This document shows, in pieces, positions 1-6,749 of a stretch of DNA of 9,745 nucleotides. The stretch comes from Candidatus Atribacteria bacterium (GTDB lineage: Bacteria; Atribacterota; Atribacteria; Atribacterales; Atribacteraceae): the NCBI GenBank assembly GCA_018056205.1, contig JAGPGC010000028.1:1-9745 (forward strand), read 5' to 3'. Made by a program: the position numbers and the translations under genes. Positions within the stretch are counted from its first letter, which is position 1; each line of letters opens with the position of its first letter. The notes below the pieces were generated by a model that was not told where the DNA came from, made no database searches, and worked only from the letters and a program-made list of their open reading frames with translations.

Positions 1-509
1 AAAGTGGAATTGATATTTTTGAAGATAGTTTAGAAGCCCTATGCCAGCGTGGGAAAACAGCCGGATTAAACTGTGATGAAAGCTGGGATCGAGGGAAATA
101 TGTAAACGAATTTTTAGATATATTTGTTCAACCCCACCTCATAAATCCAACCTTTGTTTTAGAATACCCAATTGAAATATCGCCGCTGGCCAAAGCCAAA
201 AAAGATGATCCTTTAGTTGCGGAACGTTTTGAGCTTTTTATCGGTAAGGAAGAGTTAGGAAATGCCTATAGTGAGTTGAACGATCCCATAGAACAGAAAA
301 AGAGGTTTTTAGACCAAGTTAAAAAAAGAGATAAGGGTGACATTGAAGCTCATCTTATCGATCAAGATTATATTGAAGCTCTTGAATATGGGATGCCACC
401 CACTGGTGGAATGGGAATTGGCATTGATCGCTTGGTTATGCTTTTAACCAATTCACCCTCAATTCGAGATGTAATATTCTTTCCCATTCTTCGGCCTAAG
501 ATTGATTGA
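1..509 (+). CDS. lysS: Lysyl-tRNA synthetase, class II (C-terminal part, 5' end outside window)
   Basis: Charges tRNA(Lys) with lysine in the cytoplasm, using ATP. The frame is open from base 3, so 168 C-terminal residues are visible; the family is about 500 residues, so the anticodon-binding domain and class II motifs 1 and 2 lie upstream of the window. Visible hallmarks are the [11 protein letters not shown] stretch, the [12 protein letters not shown] block, and class II motif 3 near the end ([19 protein letters not shown]), whose Arg contacts ATP. The C-terminus [13 protein letters not shown] is typical of LysS. The TGA stop at 507-509 lies within the -35 hexamer of the ctsR promoter. No terminator is evident after the gene, so some read-through into the ctsR operon is possible. 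lysS near ctsR is also known in Bacillota. Identity is secure; only the 5' end is missing. Confidence 0.97.
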   Translation, partial: SGIDIFEDSLEALCQRGKTAGLNCDESWDRGKYVNEFLDIFVQPHLINPTFVLEYPIEISPLAKAKKDDPLVAERFELFIGKEELGNAYSELNDPIEQKKRFLDQVKKRDKGDIEAHLIDQDYIEALEYGMPPTGGMGIGIDRLVMLLTNSPSIRDVIFFPILRPKID

Positions 510-534
510 CATTCCATTGATTTATTCTTATAAT
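506..534 (+). promoter_or_regulatory. Consensus sigma-A/sigma-70 promoter of the ctsR operon
   Basis: A perfect -35 hexamer TTGACA (506-511) and a perfect -10 hexamer TATAAT (529-534) are separated by exactly 17 bp. The -35 overlaps the lysS stop codon. The expected transcription start is about 541-542, roughly 100 nt upstream of ctsR. A full-consensus promoter fits a gene set kept low by a repressor and released strongly on stress. The hexamers are read directly; the start site is inferred. Confidence 0.88.
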
Positions 535-540
535 AATAAA

Positions 541-557
541 AGTCAGTAATAGTCAAA
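541..557 (+). promoter_or_regulatory. CtsR heptad operator over the transcription start
   Basis: The 17-bp sequence AGTCAGTAATAGTCAAA fits the known CtsR site, a direct heptad repeat RGTCAAA-NAN-RGTCAAA. The right heptad matches fully (551-557), the spacer AAT fits NAN, and the left heptad matches at five of seven bases (541-547). It starts 6 bp after the TATAAT box, so bound CtsR would cover the start point and block RNA polymerase. This implies autoregulation of ctsR and repression of mcsA, the mcsB-like gene, clpC and radA. The match is seen in the sequence; binding is inferred. Confidence 0.82.
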
Positions 558-623
558 ACTAAAATAAGCAACATTTTATCAGTAGCACTGTGATTAATAA
601 AGACTGCAAAAAAGACCGAGATT

Positions 624-629
624 GAGAGG
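624..629 (+). promoter_or_regulatory. Ribosome binding site deciding the ctsR start
   Basis: GAGAGG directly abuts a TTG codon at 630, which is too close for initiation there, but lies 9 nt before the in-frame GTG at 639. It therefore supports the GTG start. That start also gives an N-terminus matching the CtsR family length. Confidence 0.6.
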
Positions 630-638
630 TTGGTAGCA

Positions 639-1133
639 GTGTACTCCCTCTGTGATTCAATTGAGAAATATTTAATTCGACTGATCGAAAAGTCACCCAA
701 CAATACTGTAACTATCCAAAGAGGAAGGATAGCCGAAGAGTTTGATTGTGCACCTTCTCAGATCAACTATGTATTAATGACCCGCTTTAATGTTTTTAAG
801 GGTTTTATCGTTGAAAGCCGAAGAGGGGGAAGCGGGTATGTCAAAATACAACAAATACAAATGGACCGGCTGGAACCGGTGGTTAAGTTTCTTGAAATTT
901 CCGAAAGTGATATTAAAGAAAGTGATGTTGAAGGAATACTCACCTGGTTAGAACGAGAAGGATTTATTTCGGCGAGAGAGGGATCACTCATGAAAGCAGC
1001 AATAATTGATGCATTTAATAAATTTAATTTTGATTCCCTTCTTTCGGTTCGGGATGTGAATATACTACGGTCCAGCATCTTTCGGGAAATGCTACTTCAA
1101 GTCTTAAAAGTTGGGTATAATTATGAAATGTGA
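639..1133 (+). CDS. ctsR: CtsR, class III stress-gene transcriptional repressor
   Basis: Dimeric winged helix-turn-helix repressor of clp and other protein quality-control genes; binds tandem heptads such as the site at 541-557. From the GTG start it has 164 residues, slightly longer than B. subtilis CtsR. The N-terminal DNA-binding part holds the family signature PSQINYVLMTRF (about residues 39-50), followed by the wing VESRRGGSGYVKI (58-70). In Bacillota this glycine-rich loop acts as the heat sensor, and the Arg just before it is a target of McsB; here Arg62 is present but the third glycine is Ser65. The C-terminal dimerisation domain covers about residues 80-155. A TTG at 630 is the alternative start but sits against the ribosome binding site. 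The 3' end overlaps mcsA by 11 nt. Repression of its own operon is likely. Confidence 0.95.
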   Translation: MYSLCDSIEKYLIRLIEKSPNNTVTIQRGRIAEEFDCAPSQINYVLMTRFNVFKGFIVESRRGGSGYVKIQQIQMDRLEPVVKFLEISESDIKESDVEGILTWLEREGFISAREGSLMKAAIIDAFNKFNFDSLLSVRDVNILRSSIFREMLLQVLKVGYNYEM

Positions 1134-1623
1134 ACTCTGTAATGATAATATTGCTAGTGTAGTTTTGTTTGTTTTAGATAAGGAAGAAAAGCTGGAGAAA
1201 ACGTTTTACCTTTGTGAATTTTGTGCCAATAAAGTTCCAGTATCATGCTTAGTTATGAACCAGAATCAACCGTCGCCAACCATTAAGAAATTTTCACTTC
1301 CCAAAGAAATTTCTGAGAATACACCTGGTTTATCTTGTAGTTATTGCTTAACTACCGTGGAGGAATTTTTAAAGAGTGGTTTACTGGGTTGCTCCCATTG
1401 TTACGAGGCTTTTCGCGGGATCATTCGAGATTTAATGGTTGGGAAACAACCCGAACTCATTCACCGTGGGAAAAAGCCGGTTCGGCTAAACCGTAGAATA
1501 AAAATTGAAAAAGATATTAATCAAATGAGGCAAATTTATCAAAAATGCCTTGAAGAAGAAAATTATGAAAAAGCAAGTGGAGTTATACAAAGACTCAAGC
1601 GGCTTGAGTCGTATCTAAGATGA
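1123..1623 (+). CDS. mcsA: McsA, zinc-binding UVR-motif partner protein
   Basis: In Bacillota McsA activates the arginine kinase McsB and helps it act as a ClpC adaptor and CtsR inactivator. This 166-residue protein keeps the family plan: four CXXC pairs at Cys3/6, Cys31/34, Cys72/75 and Cys90/93 for zinc binding, an IHRGKKP segment near 113-119, and a C-terminal UVR-type helical hairpin (about 131-166, EEENYEKA core), the element that contacts the ClpC middle domain. ATG 1123 is chosen because it places MKCELC exactly where family members begin; an in-frame TTG at 1111 would add four residues. It overlaps ctsR by 11 nt and no strong ribosome binding site is visible, so translation probably depends on coupling. 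Its stop overlaps the next start as ATGA. Zinc binding and ClpC contact are inferred from the family. Confidence 0.93.
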   Translation: MKCELCNDNIASVVLFVLDKEEKLEKTFYLCEFCANKVPVSCLVMNQNQPSPTIKKFSLPKEISENTPGLSCSYCLTTVEEFLKSGLLGCSHCYEAFRGIIRDLMVGKQPELIHRGKKPVRLNRRIKIEKDINQMRQIYQKCLEEENYEKASGVIQRLKRLESYLR

Positions 1624-2648
1624 GGATTTTTCAGATCGATTTTTTTGTTCCAAAAAGGGTAGGGTTATCGAGAGTTATTTCTCGGGCTTCTTTGTCTCGT
1701 AACCTTGAAGGCATACCATTTCCGAATCGATCAACGTCAGTATGGGTGGAAGATCTCAAACAAAGGACTAAGAATCTTTATCAAAAATACTTTGCTCCCA
1801 GAAGATACCAGTGGGTTCAGCTTGACACTGTTCCTATTCACACTCTTGAGAGGTTTTATTTTCAGAGTTTAATTCCTAAAGAAGTTTTTGATAACCCATC
1901 GAATCGTTATCTGATTTATAATAATAATAAAGGAATTTTGGTTAACTATCTTGATCATCTTCAAATTTTTTCGGTTACAACCGGTTTAAACTTAAACCGT
2001 ATTTACCAAGATGTGAATAAGTTAGATAATTTAATTGAAAAGGATTTTGATTATGCTTATTCTGAAGAGTGGGGGTATCTAACTTCATATCCCAATAGAT
2101 TAGGAACAGGCATGGATTTATCAATAACCATACATCTTCCGGCTTTATCTTTATTATACGGTGAAGACCGTTTTAGCCAATGGATGAGGGATAAAGATTT
2201 ACAAGTAAAAAATATCCTGGGTGAAGATGGCTTGATTGGTCATATTTATCGTTTTTCCAATCTCTATTCCTTAGGTGTTGCTGAGTTGAAGATGGTTAAT
2301 AATTTGAAAAAGTTTGGCTGTACTTTATCAAGATGGGAAAAGCAAGTGAAGGAAACTTTTAAGAATAATTCACTCAGAAGTCAAGAGCTCGAAGAAGCTG
2401 TAGTTATGAAAGGTAGGCAACTTTATCGAAGCAGTCATTTTTCAATAAAAGATATTTTTGATTTTCTTTCAATTTGGACTTTAGCCCGGCAATGTGGAAT
2501 ATTTTCACCACGTAAAGGTTTAAAATTATTAGAAGTAAAAGAAATACTGCAGAAAATATGGGGGAATGATTCAAGTTTAAGAAAAGAATGTATTAATATT
2601 TTGCGTTTTTTCAGAGTTATCTCTGGGGAGGAACTTTGCGATGTTTGA
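1620..2648 (+). CDS. mcsB: McsB-family protein with degenerate guanidino-kinase active site (probable pseudokinase)
   Basis: It is in the mcsB slot and similar to McsB along its length: SRNLEGIPFP (26-35), DYAYSEEWGYLTS (144-156), IHLPAL (171-176), FSNLYSLG (212-219) and a C-terminal YRS block. Length is 342 residues against about 360 in B. subtilis. True McsB phosphorylates arginine in proteins, marking them for ClpCP. By eye alignment (Limulus arginine kinase numbering), R124 and E314 are kept (Arg22, Glu202), but R126 is Ser24, catalytic E225 is Leu111 (NEEDH became NYLDH), R229 is Gln115, reactive C271 is Tyr157, R280 is Asp166 and R309 is Lys197. The RDxxRA phospho-arginine allosteric motif also appears lost (RKECIN). 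The frame is uninterrupted, with an ATGA overlap to mcsA and an 8-nt overlap into clpC, so it is probably a functional non-catalytic protein rather than a pseudogene. An adaptor role is inference. Confidence 0.85.
   Translation: MRIFQIDFFVPKRVGLSRVISRASLSRNLEGIPFPNRSTSVWVEDLKQRTKNLYQKYFAPRRYQWVQLDTVPIHTLERFYFQSLIPKEVFDNPSNRYLIYNNNKGILVNYLDHLQIFSVTTGLNLNRIYQDVNKLDNLIEKDFDYAYSEEWGYLTSYPNRLGTGMDLSITIHLPALSLLYGEDRFSQWMRDKDLQVKNILGEDGLIGHIYRFSNLYSLGVAELKMVNNLKKFGCTLSRWEKQVKETFKNNSLRSQELEEAVVMKGRQLYRSSHFSIKDIFDFLSIWTLARQCGIFSPRKGLKLLEVKEILQKIWGNDSSLRKECINILRFFRVISGEELCDV
2625..2632 (+). promoter_or_regulatory. Strong ribosome binding site of clpC
   Basis: GGGGAGGA lies 8 nt before the clpC ATG and inside the end of the mcsB-like gene. 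It is far stronger than the sites seen for mcsA or the mcsB-like gene. ClpC may therefore be translated independently and at a higher level than its upstream neighbours. Confidence 0.8.
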
Positions 2649-5103
2649 GCGATATACTGAAAGAGCCAGAAAAGTCATTATTTTGGCTCAAGATGAAGCC
2701 GTGCGTCTCAAGCACAATTATATAGGGACCGAGCATCTTCTTTTAGGCTTATTAAGGGAACGAGAAGGGATTGCCGCTAAAATTCTTGAAAGTCTCGATG
2801 TTAGTTTAGAAGCAGTTCGAAACGAGTTAGAAAATTTTATTGACCGAACTGAATATCAAGGTGCCACTGAGGTTGCTTTTACACCGCGTGCCAAGAGAGT
2901 ATTGGAACTCGCTCTGGATGAGACCCGTCGTTTATCTCATAAATATGTTGGAACCGAACATATTTTACTGGGAGTTTTTCGAGAAGGCGAGGGAGTGGGT
3001 GCTCAAATACTCAGGCGGCTGGGGCTGGATATTGAAACCGTCCGCATGAGATTAAATCAAATTTTAAATGAAAACTCCCAACAACAAGACCCCTTTGCAC
3101 CAGCCAGTCAGCCTAAAAAAGAGAGTAGAACTCCTATATTAGATGAGTTTAGTCGAGATTTAACTCAGCTCGCCAAAGAAGGAAAATTGGATCCGGTGAT
3201 TGGTCGAGAGAAAGAAATAGAAAGAGTTATTCAAATCTTGAGCCGACGTACCAAAAATAATCCAGTTTTAATTGGTGAACCAGGTGTTGGAAAAACTGCA
3301 ATTGTTGAAGGACTGGGTCAAAAAATCATTAAAGGAGAAGTTCATGAAGTTTTGAAGAATAAAAGAGTCGTCAGTCTTGATTTAGCGGCAATTGTGGCAG
3401 TTACCAAATACCGGGGTGAATTTGAAAAAAGGTTAAAGAAAATTATTTCTGAAATTGTTCAAACCAAGGAAGTCATTTTGTTTATCGATGAAGTTCACAC
3501 CTTAGTTGGGGCTGGAGCTGCGGAAGGAGCTATCGATGCTGCAAATATATTAAAACCAGCTTTAGCCCGTGGTGAATTGCAGACAATTGGAGCAACAACT
3601 ATTACTGAATATCGGAAATATATTGAAAAAGATTCCGCTTTAGAAAGACGTTTCCAACCGGTATATGTTGATGAACCATCAATAAAAAATAGTATTGATA
3701 TATTAAGAGGAATTAAAGAACGGTATGAAGAACATCATCGGGTTGAAATAATTGATGAAGCCTTAAAAGCGGCAGTTTATCTTTCTCAACGTTACATTAG
3801 TGATCGTTATCTCCCAGATAAGGCTATCGACGTCATGGATGAAGCCAGCAGCCGGGTTCGTTTGCGAGCAACAGTTCTTCCTGATGTTTTAAAACAAATG
3901 GAAAAACAAATTGAAGAAACCCGCTTGAAAAAGGAAACGTCAGTAAAACAACAGGATTTTGAAGAAGCTGCTACTCTGAGAGATATGGAAGATCAATTAA
4001 AAAGAAAATACCGTAAATGTAAAGATGATTGGTTACAACAAATTGATACGTTACGACCTTTGGTAACTGAGGAAGATATTGCAGCGGTAGTGGCCAACTG
4101 GACCGGAATACCGGTTTCACGATTAGCTATTGAAGAAAAGCAGCGACTAGTAAACATGGATGAAGAAATCCATAAAAGACTTATTGGTCAAGATGAAGCG
4201 GTGAAAGCAGTGTCTCGGGCAATACGGAGGTCTCGAGCCGGGCTTAAGGATCCGCGCCGACCAATAGGTTCCTTTATCTTTTTAGGTCCTTCAGGAGTTG
4301 GGAAAACTGAGTTAGGGAAAGCTTTGGCAGAATTCCTTTTTGGAAAAGAGGATTCTCTCATAACTCTTGATATGTCAGAATATATGGAAAAACATACCAT
4401 ATCAAGGTTAATTGGTTCACCTCCTGGATATATTGGTTACGATGAAGGCGGACAATTAACGGAAAAGGTTCGACGACATCCTTACTCAGTTATTTTATTT
4501 GATGAAATTGAAAAAGCCAGCCCAGAAATATTTAACATTCTTCTTCAAATTCTTGAAGAGGGTCGCTTAACCGATGCCCAAGGAAGACTGGTTGATTTTA
4601 AAAATACGGTTATCATTATGACTTCCAATTTAGGAGCTCGAATGATCTCCTCAAATATTTCCATTGGTTTTGGAAATACAACAAATGAAGGGTGTACCTA
4701 TGAGGACATCAAACAAAAAGTAATGGAAGAAGTAAAGCGAGTGTTTGTTCCCGAGTTCCTTAATCGGATCGATGAATTAATAGTTTTTAAACCTTTAAAA
4801 CAAGAAGAAATTGAAAAGATTGTAGATTTAATGATGAAAGAAACTGTCAAACGTCTTGCTGAACAATTTATAACAATTGATTTGTCTCCAGAGGCGCGTT
4901 CCAAAATTGCCAAGGAAGGATATGACCCTAACTTTGGTGCTCGTCCCTTAAGAAGGGCAATCCAACGAATGGTTGAGGATCCAATCTCGGATCTAATCTT
5001 AAGGGGTACATTTAAAGAAGGAGACCGGATTTTGGTCGGTTTGGAAGATGAAGTTCTTCGTTTTGATAAAATGGTGCCTCTTGAGCTTTCGTTAAAGGAT
5101 TAG
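2641..5103 (+). CDS. clpC: ClpC, AAA+ unfoldase of the ClpCP protease
   Basis: Hexameric Hsp100 ATPase that unfolds substrates and threads them into ClpP. It has 820 residues (B. subtilis about 810). Domains in order: two Clp N repeats (about 1-145), each with a GTEH motif (Glu31, Glu106) corresponding to the B. subtilis glutamates that bind phospho-arginine; D1 with Walker A GEPGVGKT (212-219) and Walker B LFIDE (280-284); a short ClpC-type middle domain with a UVR-like segment (about 425-456, [10 protein letters not shown]); D2 with Walker [10 protein letters not shown] (549-557) and Walker B ILFDE (618-622); an IGF tripeptide (675-677) for docking on ClpP; and a C-terminal D2-small domain. 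The short middle domain and N repeats separate it from ClpB. It overlaps the mcsB-like gene by 8 nt and sits 1 nt before radA. Control by CtsR through the promoter at 506-534 is likely. ClpP is not in this window. Confidence 0.98.
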   Translation: MFERYTERARKVIILAQDEAVRLKHNYIGTEHLLLGLLREREGIAAKILESLDVSLEAVRNELENFIDRTEYQGATEVAFTPRAKRVLELALDETRRLSHKYVGTEHILLGVFREGEGVGAQILRRLGLDIETVRMRLNQILNENSQQQDPFAPASQPKKESRTPILDEFSRDLTQLAKEGKLDPVIGREKEIERVIQILSRRTKNNPVLIGEPGVGKTAIVEGLGQKIIKGEVHEVLKNKRVVSLDLAAIVAVTKYRGEFEKRLKKIISEIVQTKEVILFIDEVHTLVGAGAAEGAIDAANILKPALARGELQTIGATTITEYRKYIEKDSALERRFQPVYVDEPSIKNSIDILRGIKERYEEHHRVEIIDEALKAAVYLSQRYISDRYLPDKAIDVMDEASSRVRLRATVLPDVLKQMEKQIEETRLKKETSVKQQDFEEAATLRDMEDQLKRKYRKCKDDWLQQIDTLRPLVTEEDIAAVVANWTGIPVSRLAIEEKQRLVNMDEEIHKRLIGQDEAVKAVSRAIRRSRAGLKDPRRPIGSFIFLGPSGVGKTELGKALAEFLFGKEDSLITLDMSEYMEKHTISRLIGSPPGYIGYDEGGQLTEKVRRHPYSVILFDEIEKASPEIFNILLQILEEGRLTDAQGRLVDFKNTVIIMTSNLGARMISSNISIGFGNTTNEGCTYEDIKQKVMEEVKRVFVPEFLNRIDELIVFKPLKQEEIEKIVDLMMKETVKRLAEQFITIDLSPEARSKIAKEGYDPNFGARPLRRAIQRMVEDPISDLILRGTFKEGDRILVGLEDEVLRFDKMVPLELSLKD

Positions 5104-5104
5104 T

Positions 5105-6484
5105 GTGAAAAAATCGGAATATGTGTGTCAGAATTGTGAATATTCCACCCCCAGCTGGTTAGGGAAATGTCCTCAATGCGGGGGGTGGAATACTTTTAAA
5201 GAAGTAACTACCTTTCCTCAAAAACCTACCCAAAATAATTCTTCAAAATCTTCCCCACCCCCACTTTCTTTTCCAGATCTCTACAATCAAAATTATGAAA
5301 TTGATCGACGGATTGCTACTGGTTTCAGTGAAGTTGATCGGGTATTAGGCGGTGGCATTGTTGAGGGATCTCTTTCTCTTCTGAGTGGAGATCCGGGAAT
5401 TGGAAAGTCTACCTTGCTTTTAGCCTTAGCCGTGGGTATTGCTCAACAAGGTAAAAAGGTACTCTATATTAGCACTGAAGAATCGCTCCATCAGCTTTTT
5501 ATAAGAATTCAACGTTTTGGTTGTAAACCCAATCCCAACTTATGGCTTTATTCTACCGATAGTTATAACGATATTGAATCGAGTATAGAAAGTATTAATC
5601 CGGTTCTTATTATCATTGATTCCATACAAAATTTAGCCTTGGACGAACTGGATGTTTTGCCTGGGAACATATCTCTTATACGGGATTTAAGTTCTCGTTT
5701 TATGGATATTTCCAAAAAGAAAAACATTGCAATTTTTTTGGTTGGTCATGTAACCAAGGAAGGTATTGTTGCTGGACCAAGAACTCTGGAACATTTAGTT
5801 GATGTGGTTCTTTATTTAGATGGTGAAGCCCATCATCAATTACGCATTTTACGAAGTGTGAAAAATCGTTTTGGTTCAACTCAAGAAGTTGGTTTATTGG
5901 AAATGAAGGAGGAAGGATTGGTCGAATTGGTCGATCCTTCCAAAATTTTTTTAGTAGAAAAAGATATTGGCAATAGTAGCACTGCTCTAACGGTACTTGC
6001 CGAGGGGAGAAGAGCATTGCTCCTTGAAGTTCAGACTTTAGTGAATCAATCTTATCTTGATTATCCACGGCGGGTGAGTGTTGGTTTCGATGTTAACCGT
6101 CTTCATCTTTTAGTAGCAGTAATAGAAAAACGGGTGAAGACTCGTTTCAGTCAGCAAGATATTTATTTAAATATGGCTGGTGGAATGAAGGTAACTGAAA
6201 CTACCCCAGATTTAGCAATTTGTTTTAGTCTTATTTCATCACGTTTGGAAAAAAGTCTGGATAAAAATACTATATATTTAGGCGAGGTTGGTTTGGGAGG
6301 AGAAATCCGACCGGTCCATTTTTTTGAAGGTAGAGTCCAAGAGGCAGATAGGATGGGTATTGGCAGGGTGGTAACTTCACAATATCATCTTCAATATAAT
6401 CCCAAGAAAAAACTAAAAGGGATAAAAATTATTGGTTATCGCACCCTTTATGAAGCAGTTCAGAAAGAGGGATTAATTCAATAA
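5105..6484 (+). CDS. radA: RadA (Sms), DNA repair and recombination ATPase
   Basis: RadA is a RecA-related, DnaB-like hexameric helicase that extends recombination intermediates by branch migration. The 459 residues match the usual length of about 458. Seen in order: an N-terminal C4 zinc finger (Cys8, Cys11, Cys22, Cys25); the RecA-like core with Walker A GDPGIGKST (95-103); the RadA-specific KNRFG motif (253-257), needed for its function; and a C-terminal Lon-protease-like scaffold (about 285-459), which lacks protease activity in this family. GTG at 5105 is chosen because AAAGGA at 5094-5099 lies 5 nt upstream and the zinc finger starts at the normal distance. Only 1 nt separates it from the clpC stop, so it belongs to the CtsR-controlled operon. 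In B. subtilis disA follows radA; here it does not. Confidence 0.97.
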   Translation: MKKSEYVCQNCEYSTPSWLGKCPQCGGWNTFKEVTTFPQKPTQNNSSKSSPPPLSFPDLYNQNYEIDRRIATGFSEVDRVLGGGIVEGSLSLLSGDPGIGKSTLLLALAVGIAQQGKKVLYISTEESLHQLFIRIQRFGCKPNPNLWLYSTDSYNDIESSIESINPVLIIIDSIQNLALDELDVLPGNISLIRDLSSRFMDISKKKNIAIFLVGHVTKEGIVAGPRTLEHLVDVVLYLDGEAHHQLRILRSVKNRFGSTQEVGLLEMKEEGLVELVDPSKIFLVEKDIGNSSTALTVLAEGRRALLLEVQTLVNQSYLDYPRRVSVGFDVNRLHLLVAVIEKRVKTRFSQQDIYLNMAGGMKVTETTPDLAICFSLISSRLEKSLDKNTIYLGEVGLGGEIRPVHFFEGRVQEADRMGIGRVVTSQYHLQYNPKKKLKGIKIIGYRTLYEAVQKEGLIQ

Positions 6485-6533
6485 GTATTATTTGAGCTGT
6501 ATTGAAAGGGATTAACGCAGAGAAAAAAACAGT

Positions 6534-6561
6534 TTGGATACTCTGATTTAAGTGTTATAAT
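6534..6561 (+). promoter_or_regulatory. Possible extended -10 promoter downstream of radA
   Basis: TGTTATAAT (6553-6561) is an extended -10 element containing a full TATAAT at 6556-6561. The upstream -35 is weak: TTGGAT (6534-6539) at 16 bp or TTTGGA at 17 bp. Extended -10 promoters tolerate poor -35 boxes. The start would be about 6568. It could drive yacL-ispD-ispF-rlpA, with the hairpin at 6615-6645 inside its leader, or a short untranslated RNA. Confidence 0.45.
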
Positions 6562-6588
6562 TATTTTCAGAAGACGGTAAAAGGGAAT

Positions 6589-6612
6589 ATGCTCGGTTTT
6601 GTTTTCTATTAA
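6589..6612 (+). CDS. Possible seven-residue leader peptide ORF
   Basis: ATG at 6589 opens a tiny frame, MLGFVFY, ending with TAA at 6610-6612. A weak ribosome binding site (AAGGG, 6581-6585) lies only 3 nt before the ATG. The frame stops 2 nt before the hairpin at 6615 and is rich in aromatic residues. Its place between a candidate promoter and a candidate terminator resembles a transcription-attenuation leader. A frame this short arises easily by chance, so confidence is low. Confidence 0.18.
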   Translation: MLGFVFY

Positions 6613-6614
6613 AA

Positions 6615-6657
6615 AGCGGTTTTAAAAAGAGAAAGCGAAGCCGCTGGGTATTTTTTT
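6615..6657 (+). terminator. Candidate Rho-independent terminator or attenuator hairpin
   Basis: AGCGGTTTT (6615-6623) pairs with GAAGCCGCT (6637-6645), giving nine base pairs including two G-U wobbles around a 13-nt loop. A run of seven T (6651-6657) begins after GGGTA, followed by more T-rich sequence. It could end the ctsR-radA transcript, or act within the yacL leader if the promoter at 6534-6561 is real. The 5-nt gap before the T-tract and the fairly large loop weaken the case. Confidence 0.5.
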
Positions 6658-6734
6658 CTTTTAACTTATTATGTGGAGAGGAGGGAGATCCTTCAATTTA
6701 AATAACAGAAAATTAACTTATTAACCATTCCATG

Positions 6735-6742
6735 AGGAGGAG
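6735..6742 (+). promoter_or_regulatory. Ribosome binding site deciding the yacL start
   Basis: AGGAGGAG ends 7 nt before ATG 6750. The earlier in-frame ATG at 6732 lies just upstream of this site and has no site of its own, so 6750 is the start. Confidence 0.85.
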
Positions 6743-6749
6743 ATGTGAT

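Larger units (their letters stand above)
6485..6749 (+). other. Intergenic region at the expected disA position
   Basis: This 265-bp stretch separates radA from yacL, where DisA (diadenylate cyclase) is encoded in B. subtilis. No sizeable open frame and no disA remnant is recognisable. It holds the candidate extended -10 promoter, the tiny leader frame and the hairpin with T-tract. A purine-rich block at 6675-6688 resembles a ribosome binding site but has no start codon at a usable distance. The last part is AT-rich and carries the strong yacL ribosome binding site. Confidence 0.7.

Noticed and set aside
368..703. Reverse-strand open frame of 111 codons across the lysS end and ctsR start
   Set aside because: It covers the LysS motif 3 coding sequence and the ctsR promoter, has no recognisable protein features, and is best explained as a shadow of the + strand genes.
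1982..1999. Inverted repeat CGGTTTAA / TTAAACCG with a 2-bp centre
   Set aside because: It lies inside the mcsB-like coding sequence (TGLNLNR), has no T-tract and no promoter context, and could be chance in AT-rich DNA.
1620..2648. mcsB-like gene as a decaying pseudogene
   Set aside because: The frame is uninterrupted over 342 codons, near family length, keeps structural blocks across both domains, and has preserved overlaps with mcsA and clpC.
4101..4116. Short inverted repeat ACCGG / CCGGT in clpC
   Set aside because: It encodes the conserved TGIPVS segment of ClpC, so protein sequence explains it.
5700..6068. Reverse-strand open frame of 122 codons inside radA
   Set aside because: It lies wholly within the conserved RadA core, with no family resemblance or own signals.
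6671..6724. 17-codon frame starting ATG 6671 in the radA-yacL gap
   Set aside because: There is no ribosome binding site upstream, only T-rich sequence, and the product (MWRGGRSF...) has no recognisable features.
6732..6749. Upstream ATG start for yacL adding MRRRCD
   Set aside because: The strong AGGAGGAG site lies after this ATG and serves ATG 6750. The extra residues would also be encoded by the ribosome binding site itself.
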